A stretch of 9,544 bases of DNA. Source: Candidatus Altarchaeales archaeon. GTDB taxonomy: Archaea; Altiarchaeota; Altiarchaeia; IMC4; QMZM01. The stretch is taken from contig QMZG01000039.1 in the NCBI GenBank assembly GCA_003663045.1, positions 1-9,544 of the forward strand, given 5' to 3'. Made by a program: the position numbers and the translations under genes. Shown here in pieces: positions 1-4,473 of this stretch (positions are counted from its first letter, which is position 1; each line of letters opens with the position of its first letter). The notes under the pieces are model-generated. The model worked only from the letters and a program-made list of their open reading frames with translations, did not search any database and was not told the DNA's origin.

Positions 1-329
1 GCAATTAATGCACCAAGCAAGATCACAGCAAAACCAGGATATTTAAACCAGAATTCGATCTGCTTCAAATCCATCTCTTTCCTGAGCATGTTGATCAGCT
101 GATATGTATTTGCCACTCCAATTGAGAATACAATAAAGCCAAGAATTCTGTATTCTGTGAAGAAAGTACCTATTCCCACAGCCGTGCACAGTCCCCCCGC
201 AATTGCAGTTATTGTGATTCTTGAGTTCAATTTATCTGAAATAATCCTCAACCTCTGGAATTTTATGATCCGTAGGGAGCAATCCTGGATGTCTTTTAGA
301 TTCCAACCATAGCCATAAAGGCACCACAT
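1..329 (-). CDS. Membrane protein, partial (runs off left edge), N-terminus uncertain
   Basis: This minus-strand frame stays open from an ATG at 329 to the left edge, about 109 codons, so the C-terminus is missing. It starts with a polar, basic stretch (LKDIQDCSLRIIKFQRLR), followed by a long hydrophobic region that could hold two membrane helices (from ITITAIAGGLC to GFIVFSIGVANTY). A short charged loop (NMLRKEMDLKQIEF) leads to another hydrophobic segment (YPGFAVILLGALI) at the edge. I recognise no family. The first residues after the ATG (MWCLYGYGWN) do not look like a natural N-terminus, and a TGA lies two codons upstream. The overlapping frame in 296-400 carries a much better hydrophobic start, so the true gene may begin at 400 and contain a one-base frameshift near 298-305. 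Being coding is well supported by composition; function is unknown. Confidence 0.6.
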   Translation of the reverse strand, partial: MWCLYGYGWNLKDIQDCSLRIIKFQRLRIISDKLNSRITITAIAGGLCTAVGIGTFFTEYRILGFIVFSIGVANTYQLINMLRKEMDLKQIEFWFKYPGFAVILLGALI

Positions 330-400
330 ATATCAATTCCAATGGCAAGAGGGATAAACAAGTATACGACAATCCTTATAAATTTCCATATAAATTCCAT
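296..400 (-). CDS. 34-residue single-helix membrane peptide, or frameshifted start of the neighbouring membrane protein
   Basis: An ATG at 400 opens a 34-codon frame ending at TAA (298-296). It begins MEFIWKFIRIVVYLFIPLAI and continues as one strongly hydrophobic helix ending AFMAMVGI. It overlaps the next minus-strand frame by 34 nt, in a different phase. Its start is about 25 nt downstream of a minus-strand TATA-like box at 421-428, so it is the natural 5' end of a leaderless transcript. Two readings are possible: a genuine tiny membrane protein translated ahead of its overlapping neighbour, or the N-terminal helix of that neighbour separated by a single-base indel. I favour the second, because in the shared stretch this frame looks like protein and the other does not. 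Confidence 0.45.
   Translation of the reverse strand: MEFIWKFIRIVVYLFIPLAIGIDICGAFMAMVGI
376..396 (+). promoter_or_regulatory. TATA-like region for the winged-helix gene
   Basis: Two A/T boxes, TTATAAATTT (376-385) and TATAAATT (389-396), lie 30-50 nt upstream of the ATG at 427. Either would give a short leader; there is no Shine-Dalgarno sequence before the ATG. The region lies inside the first codons of the divergent small frame. The exact TATA box cannot be chosen by eye in such A/T-rich DNA. Confidence 0.35.
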
Positions 401-402
401 AT
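381..402. repeat. Two tandem 11-bp units in the divergent promoter
   Basis: TTCCATAT occurs at 384-391 and again at 395-402, each preceded by an A/T-rich AAAT-like lead, giving a period of 11 bp, about one helical turn. It covers the 5' end of the leftward frame and the promoter region of the winged-helix gene. It could be an operator bound on one DNA face, for example by the adjacent winged-helix protein. The chance of coincidence is real, because the same bases also encode EFIWKFI on the minus strand. Confidence 0.35.
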
Positions 403-420
403 TAAATTAGAAAAGTAATT

Positions 421-428
421 ACTTATAT
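421..428 (-). promoter_or_regulatory. TATA-like box for the leftward membrane protein gene
   Basis: On the minus strand these bases read ATATAAGT. The centre is about 25 nt upstream of the ATG at 400, the usual archaeal TATA-to-start spacing, which suggests a leaderless transcript. The box overlaps the start codon of the divergent winged-helix gene, so the two promoters cannot be fully independent. Inferred from spacing and composition only. Confidence 0.35.
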
Positions 429-756
429 GACCTCTAAAAAGAGGAAGAATCGCAAGGAAAACGAGATCAAAAAGGAGATAATTGACTTCATCGAATCATT
501 AGATTTTCCAACCACGACAGAGCAGATCGCTAAAGGTGTGAGAATTAACTGGTACATGGCCAGATTATATCTCGAACAGTTGAGAGAGGAAGGCAAGGTA
601 TTCCATAAGAGAATCGGAAGACAGAACCAATGGTGGACCGAAAAGGTAGATGAGCAGAGGCAGAAGATTAGGGAGTTGGAGAAAGAGAATTCAAGGCTCA
701 AGGAACGAATAAGGAAGTTGGAATCTAAATTAAAGGAATTCGAAAATGTCAAATAA
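427..756 (+). CDS. Winged-helix DNA-binding protein with C-terminal leucine zipper
   Basis: This 109-residue protein is probably a transcription regulator. A basic N-terminus (KKRKNRK) leads into a winged-helix-like fold: helix around 12-24, helix 30-37 (TTEQIAKGV), recognition helix about 41-55 (NWYMARLYLEQLREEG), and a wing at 57-71 (KVFHKRIGRQNQWW). From residue 81 a regular heptad pattern places I81, N88, I95 and L102 at position a, and L84, L91, L98 and F105 at position d. This is a short zipper with an Asn at a, a feature known from GCN4-type parallel dimers. There is no Shine-Dalgarno sequence before the ATG, so a short-leader transcript is likely. The stop codon overlaps the remnant AlbA_2 gene (ATGTCAAATAA), suggesting the two were once co-translated. 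The antisense frame over the same span is a shadow. Confidence 0.75.
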   Translation: MTSKKRKNRKENEIKKEIIDFIESLDFPTTTEQIAKGVRINWYMARLYLEQLREEGKVFHKRIGRQNQWWTEKVDEQRQKIRELEKENSRLKERIRKLESKLKEFENVK

Positions 757-893
757 CAAAAGGGAGAAGGTTATACTGTAGAATTTAAAGAATCATTATC
801 CTCTTCTATAGGGAAAAATATATGTGCATTCGCTAATTCTTCTGACGGTAAAATAATCTTGGGGTTAAAGATAACGGCGAAGTAAATAACTAA
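746..893 (+). pseudogene. Remnant of an AlbA_2 (Schlafen-like) ATP-binding domain gene
   Basis: The conceptual protein from 766 reads EGYTVEFKES, then GKNICAFANSSDGKIILG. This is the start of the AlbA_2/Schlafen divergent AAA domain, whose pattern is E-x-EFKES, then AFANT-GG-ILIGV-D-G. Continuing VKDNGEV in the next phase (864-884) restores that consensus, so one base is missing near 861-864. In the unshifted frame a TAA follows at 883; in the shifted frame a TAA follows at 891. The likely original start is the ATG at 746, overlapping the upstream stop, but its phase does not lead into the domain, so a second indel lies near 757-766. The rest of the gene, normally several hundred residues, is absent. 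Intact relatives (COG2865-type) are predicted ATP-binding regulators. Here the gene is dead. Confidence 0.7.
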
Positions 894-907
894 AATTCTT
901 CTTCTAG

Positions 908-1033
908 ATGCTCGCCGCTAAACTCTATCCCAAAGAGGATGTCGGGATTGCAACCGCACTCCTCTCACGGTTCGATCCGATTTTCGATAAATTCCCATCC
1001 AATCCGCTCAACGGGATAGGTATAATATGGAGG
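908..1033 (+). pseudogene. Gene fragment, weakly flippase-like
   Basis: Between the AlbA_2 remnant and the ATPase promoter, one frame opens right after a TAG and reads MLAAKLYPKEDVGIATALLS, followed by about 20 less typical residues. LYPKEDVGIATALLS resembles the N-terminal L-x-P-E-D-x-G-x-x-x-A-L-x-S stretch of polysaccharide flippases (RfbX/Wzx family). The expected following helix is not hydrophobic here (RFDPIFDKFPSNPLNG), so at most this is a decayed scrap. LLSRFDPIF also recalls the LLSRFDLIF of MCM helicases, but nothing around it fits. The frame runs on in phase into the ATPase gene, but an internal promoter and a better start at 1076 argue against a fused protein. Low certainty about origin. 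Confidence 0.25.
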
Positions 1034-1050
1034 GAAACTTTTATATATAG
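1034..1050 (+). promoter_or_regulatory. BRE/TATA promoter of the AAA ATPase gene
   Basis: The bases GAAACTTTTATATATAG form a strong archaeal promoter: a purine-rich BRE-like element followed by an A/T box centred near 1044. Transcription would begin near 1068-1070, leaving only about 6 nt before the ATG at 1076. This decides the start of the downstream gene. Confidence 0.7.
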
Positions 1051-1075
1051 TTTACCTATAAATAACCGTATCAAA

Positions 1076-2350
1076 ATGATAACCCGAGACACCTGGATAG
1101 AGGTAATCAGGGATTTTCAGGAGAGGGGGTTGCCCGAACTTGTTGAGCGGGAGCTTGAGGTTGATCTTAAACTGCCAATTAACAGGGCAACGATCATAAT
1201 GGGTCCGAGAAGGTGCGGGAAGACATATTACTGTTTTCAGTTGATAAAAAAGCTGAGGCGAAAAAACAGGTATCCCCTCTATGTTAACCTTGAGGATAAC
1301 CGACTTAGTGGGGCAACAGTCGGGGATCTTGAACAGATGCTTGCAATCTATTATGAGATGTATCCCAGTGAAAAGGAATTTTATGTTTTCCTAGATGAGG
1401 TCCAGAACGTTCCCCACTGGGAAGGATTCGTAAGGAGGCTGTTGGACGATAATGTACGGGTATTTATAACTGGGTCTTCCTCTAAACTTCTCTCAAAAGA
1501 GATTGCAAGTGCCATGCGGGGAAGATCCCTATCATATATTATGTTGCCGTTTTCATTTACAGAGTATCTGGCTTCAAAGGGGATAAAGGTCCGCAGATAT
1601 ATGTCCCTGAAAGAGAAATCGCGGTTGTTGAACATGCTCCATGAATATCTTGAGTGGGGCGGATACCCAGAGTGTATCCTCTATCCCAAGGGGAGGGAGA
1701 AGATCTTAAAGGAGATTATAGACATAACCATCTTCAGGGACGTTGTGGAGCGATATGGTGTAAAGAATATAAGGGTATTGAGGCTTCTGATCAACGCCCT
1801 TATAAATTCACCCGAATTCTCCATTCACAGGTTCTACAACTTTCTGAAAAGCATGGGGGTGAAAATCAGCAAGAACACACTGTATACATATTCCGAATGC
1901 CTAGAGGATATTTTCTTTGTATTTTTTCTGAGAAGATTCTCAATGTCCTACAGGGAGATTGAACAGACGCGACCTAAGGTCTATCTGGTAGATAATGGCC
2001 TCCTGAGGATTAATGATATCTCTGAAACCCGATTACTCGAGAATCTTGTATTTTTGGAGTTATACAGAAGATGCGAATCCACCAAAAAATTGTTTTATTA
2101 CAAGACATCTGATGGAAAAGAGGTGGATTTTGTAATATGTGGCGAGGGGGTTAAACAACTGATCCAGGTCTGCTACGATATCTCAGATTATAAAACAAAG
2201 GAAAGGGAACTGAAATCCCTCGTAAGAGCCGCAAAAGAACTGAACTGTAACAATCTCCTCGTCATAACATGGGACTACGAAGCCAAAGAGGAATTCAAGG
2301 GCAGAGAAATTAAATTCACTCCTCTGTGGAGGTGGCTGCTGAAGGAATGA
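1076..2350 (+). CDS. AAA-family ATPase with DUF4143-like C-terminal domain
   Basis: Starting at ATG 1076 gives 424 residues. The ATPase core (AAA_14, COG1373 type) has Walker A GPRRCGKT at 43-50, Walker B VFLDEVQ at 104-110, and a sensor-like FITGSS at 130-135. A middle helical region contains GGYPECI. The C-terminal DUF4143-like, restriction-nuclease-fold domain shows YLVDNGLLR near 303-311, LLENLVFLELYRR, and KEVDFVI at 348-354. In nuclease-fold relatives an E-x-K follows; here the position reads LIQVCYDIS (362 onward), so the catalytic lysine appears absent and nuclease activity is unlikely. Function is unknown; relatives are common in mobile or accessory archaeal loci. The frame is open back to 908, but a BRE/TATA promoter lies within that extension, so I reject the longer start. 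No membrane segment or signal peptide is seen. Confidence 0.85.
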   Translation: MITRDTWIEVIRDFQERGLPELVERELEVDLKLPINRATIIMGPRRCGKTYYCFQLIKKLRRKNRYPLYVNLEDNRLSGATVGDLEQMLAIYYEMYPSEKEFYVFLDEVQNVPHWEGFVRRLLDDNVRVFITGSSSKLLSKEIASAMRGRSLSYIMLPFSFTEYLASKGIKVRRYMSLKEKSRLLNMLHEYLEWGGYPECILYPKGREKILKEIIDITIFRDVVERYGVKNIRVLRLLINALINSPEFSIHRFYNFLKSMGVKISKNTLYTYSECLEDIFFVFFLRRFSMSYREIEQTRPKVYLVDNGLLRINDISETRLLENLVFLELYRRCESTKKLFYYKTSDGKEVDFVICGEGVKQLIQVCYDISDYKTKERELKSLVRAAKELNCNNLLVITWDYEAKEEFKGREIKFTPLWRWLLKE

Positions 2351-2407
2351 TCGAAAGAATTAATCAATGATATAATATTTATTGCCTCCTTATTAAATGA
2401 GAAGTTC

Positions 2408-2427
2408 CTATTATTTAACCTATATCT
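2408..2427 (+). promoter_or_regulatory. Probable promoter of adkA
   Basis: The 101-nt gap after the ATPase gene is A/T-rich and holds TTATTTAA (2411-2418) and CTATATCT (2420-2427). Either could be a TATA box, giving a leader of roughly 4-12 nt before the ATG at 2452. No Shine-Dalgarno sequence precedes that ATG, which fits a short leader. No clear hairpin terminator for the ATPase gene is visible. Confidence 0.35.
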
Positions 2428-2451
2428 TCTTGGATATCCTAAAGTATAAAA

Positions 2452-3021
2452 ATGTTGGCAGTACTTACTGGAATCCCGGGAACTGGAAAGACCACCGTGG
2501 CTAAGAAGGCATTGGAGATTTTGAGGGGTGATAACATAAGCTACGAATTAGTAACATATGGTGATATAATGTTTGATATTGCTAAATCTGAAAATTTGGT
2601 AGAAGACAGGGATCAGATGAGAAAACTTAATCCAGAACAGCAGAAGAAAATCCAAAAAGAAGCGGCAAGAAGGATCTCCGAGATGGGGGCCGGAAAGAAT
2701 ATCATAGTAGATACACACTGCACCATACGTACCCCCAGAGGCTATTTACCTGGATTGCCTAAATGGGTCTTAGATGAATTAAAACCTGATGTTTTTATCA
2801 TTATCGAGGCTAAGCCCAAAGAAATTGCAATGAGGAGACAAGAAGACAAAACGAGACAGAGGGATGGGGAACTTACTGAAGAAATAAGATTGCATCAGGA
2901 ATTAAACAGGGATATAGCCATGGCATATTCGGTATTATCAGGATGTACCGTGAAAATAGTGAAGAATCCTCAAGGGAGGATAGATGAGGCCGCAAGAAAT
3001 ATGTCGGAAATCCTGAGGTAG
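2452..3021 (+). CDS. adkA: Adenylate kinase, archaeal type
   Basis: This cytoplasmic enzyme converts AMP + ATP to two ADP and balances the adenine nucleotide pool. The 189-residue length matches the archaeal AdkA family, which differs from bacterial Adk. The P-loop GIPGTGKTT is at residues 7-15, right after the first beta strand (MLAVLT). A nucleotide-binding stretch VDTHCTIRTPRGYLPGLP spans 86-103, a family hallmark. An arginine-rich lid-like segment follows (MRRQEDKTRQRDGE, about 127-140). The ATG at 2452 puts the P-loop at the usual distance from the N-terminus, and no longer start is needed. The DUF106 gene follows after 10 nt, so the two are probably co-transcribed. In many euryarchaea this pair sits behind secY; here an AAA ATPase gene precedes it. 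Confidence 0.95.
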   Translation: MLAVLTGIPGTGKTTVAKKALEILRGDNISYELVTYGDIMFDIAKSENLVEDRDQMRKLNPEQQKKIQKEAARRISEMGAGKNIIVDTHCTIRTPRGYLPGLPKWVLDELKPDVFIIIEAKPKEIAMRRQEDKTRQRDGELTEEIRLHQELNRDIAMAYSVLSGCTVKIVKNPQGRIDEAARNMSEILR

Positions 3022-3031
3022 AATTCTAAAA

Positions 3032-3451
3032 ATGATTTCAGTAACGCCAGATGGACAGATTATTGCCCTGATATCGGTGATATTGTCAATAATGAGTTCG
3101 CTGGTTAGAAGGGCAACTGTGGATATAGAAAAGGTAAAGGGGGCAAAAGAGAAGATGGGGGAGTATCAGAAAATAGCGAGAGAGGCTCAGAAAAAGGGTC
3201 ACACTAAGAAGGCCATGAAGGCGCAAGAGGAGATGACCAAGATAATGATTGAGCAGATGAAACACTCCATGAGACCTATGCTTATTACATTTATCCCATT
3301 TATATTGATATTTATGTGGCTTCGAAACCAGTATGATAAAATAGGTACGGTAGCAGTCTTATTTGGCTTTGAACTTAACTGGCTATGGTGGTATATACTT
3401 ATCTCTATTATTTTTTCGATGATACTGAATAAATTAATGAAATTGAGTTAG
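3032..3451 (+). CDS. DUF106 / EMC3-TMCO1-like membrane insertase homologue
   Basis: This 139-residue protein belongs to the DUF106 family, the archaeal branch of the Oxa1/YidC/EMC3/TMCO1 superfamily, thought to help insert membrane proteins. The layout fits: a first helix at about 9-26 (IIALISVILSIMSSLV), then a charged, coiled-coil-like cytoplasmic region at about 30-80 (REAQKKGHTKKAMKAQEEM). Two further helices follow, one near 81-97 (MRPMLITFIPFILIFMWL) and one near 115-136 (LNWLWWYILISIIFSMIL). It is at the compact end for this family. It starts 10 nt after the adkA stop, with no Shine-Dalgarno sequence, and probably shares its transcript. Genomic pairing of adkA and DUF106 is well known in euryarchaea. 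Family assignment is firm; the insertase role is inferred from homologues. Confidence 0.9.
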   Translation: MISVTPDGQIIALISVILSIMSSLVRRATVDIEKVKGAKEKMGEYQKIAREAQKKGHTKKAMKAQEEMTKIMIEQMKHSMRPMLITFIPFILIFMWLRNQYDKIGTVAVLFGFELNWLWWYILISIIFSMILNKLMKLS

Positions 3452-3483
3452 ATTACAGGGAAACGCACCATGCCCCACCAAAA

Positions 3484-4434
3484 TTAAATCTCTCTACCAA
3501 CTACAAAATCTGCAATCTCGATCAAATCGTCCTTGGCTTCTGAGTCCGGAATTTCTTGGAGGGGTCTCTTGGCATCCTCTATCAACCTCTCAGCTTTCTT
3601 TTTACAGTAATCTATTGCATTATATTCCCTAAAAAGTCCAACCGCTCTTTCAATTTCTGCCACAGTGTTTTTCTCCTTTTTCAAGATTCTTATCAATTCT
3701 TCCTTCTGTGGCTGCTGTAACTGCTCCAGGGTCTTTATGGCAATTAGACTCTTCTTTCCCTCTACAATGTCACTTCCAACCGGTTTTCCCAATTTCTCCT
3801 CATCGGCTATAACTCCGAGAATATCATCCTGAATCTGAAATGCCATTCCAATGTTTAAACCATATGTGGAGAGTGCCTCCACTTCTTTCTCATTCCCTTT
3901 TCCTATAATTGCTCCAGACATTGTCGATGCTTCAAATAGTGCTGCAGTCTTCTTTTTGATCATCTCCAGATATTCCTCCTCTGAGACATCATCTCTTTTC
4001 TCAAAGGACATATCGAGTTCCTGACCTTCACAAATTTCTGAACTTGCTCTCGCCAAAACCCCCTTAATCTCGGGATTACAGATCTCAAATGCCTTTGCAA
4101 AGAGAAGGTCTCCCGCAAGAATTGCGGTAGGTTCTCCGAATTTAGCATGAACGGAAGGAACGCCCCTCCTCAATTCATCTTTATCCATTATATCGTCGTG
4201 AATGAGGGTGAAGGTATGAATTAATTCTATCGCCACCCCCGTATTCAAGGCGTCATTTTTTCTACCACCAATTGCTTTGCAGGATAACATGCAGAGTAAG
4301 GGCCGTATTCTCTTACCACCCCCTCGGGACAGGTGTCTAGCGGCATTGTATAGATTCTCCGGCTTTCCCACGAGCAATTCTTCAATCTTCTTGTTGACCT
4401 TCTCAATAACTGGATTAAATTTTTCAAACTCCAT
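3484..4434 (-). CDS. idsA: Geranylgeranyl diphosphate synthase (short-chain trans-prenyltransferase)
   Basis: This enzyme condenses isopentenyl diphosphate with allylic primers to make C15/C20 prenyl diphosphates, the precursors of archaeal ether lipid chains. The 316 residues are typical. Visible motifs are GGKRIRP (39-45), the first Asp-rich motif DDIMD (80-84) followed by RRG (89-91), and the second Asp-rich motif in QIQDDILG (200-207). Phe75, five residues before the first Asp-rich motif, corresponds to the position where a Phe limits chain length in archaeal GGPP synthases, supporting a C20 product. A KKT follows at 161-163. It lies 39 nt downstream of alaS on the same strand and may be read from that transcript; no strong promoter or Shine-Dalgarno sequence is seen in the gap. 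It is convergent with the DUF106 gene, with 32 nt between the stops. Confidence 0.93.
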   Translation of the reverse strand: MEFEKFNPVIEKVNKKIEELLVGKPENLYNAARHLSRGGGKRIRPLLCMLSCKAIGGRKNDALNTGVAIELIHTFTLIHDDIMDKDELRRGVPSVHAKFGEPTAILAGDLLFAKAFEICNPEIKGVLARASSEICEGQELDMSFEKRDDVSEEEYLEMIKKKTAALFEASTMSGAIIGKGNEKEVEALSTYGLNIGMAFQIQDDILGVIADEEKLGKPVGSDIVEGKKSLIAIKTLEQLQQPQKEELIRILKKEKNTVAEIERAVGLFREYNAIDYCKKKAERLIEDAKRPLQEIPDSEAKDDLIEIADFVVGREI

Positions 4435-4473
4435 CTTATTAGATATTACAGAGTATCAAGGTAAAAATCAAAA

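Noticed and set aside
423..752. Open minus-strand frame of 109 codons over the winged-helix gene
   Set aside because: It is antisense to a frame with clear winged-helix and zipper patterns; its Ser/Phe/Leu-rich composition is what antisense of Lys/Glu-rich codons gives.
746..893. Programmed ribosomal frameshifting to rescue the AlbA_2 frame
   Set aside because: Two separate shifts would be needed, no canonical slippery site plus structure is seen, and the remainder of the gene is missing, so decay is the simpler explanation.
908..1000. MCM helicase fragment, suggested by LLSRFDPIF
   Set aside because: Only nine residues agree; the flanking NPKxGRFD-type sequence of MCM proteins is absent.
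908..1075. Extended 480-residue start for the AAA ATPase
   Set aside because: A strong BRE/TATA element at 1034-1050 lies within the extension and an ATG follows at the right distance at 1076; the extra residues do not belong to the ATPase fold.
1654..1962. Second plus-strand frame of about 100 codons inside the ATPase gene
   Set aside because: It overlaps the well-supported ATPase frame completely and shows no recognisable domain.
3452..3483. Terminator between the convergent DUF106 and idsA genes
   Set aside because: The 32-nt gap has no stable inverted repeat or T-tract on either strand.
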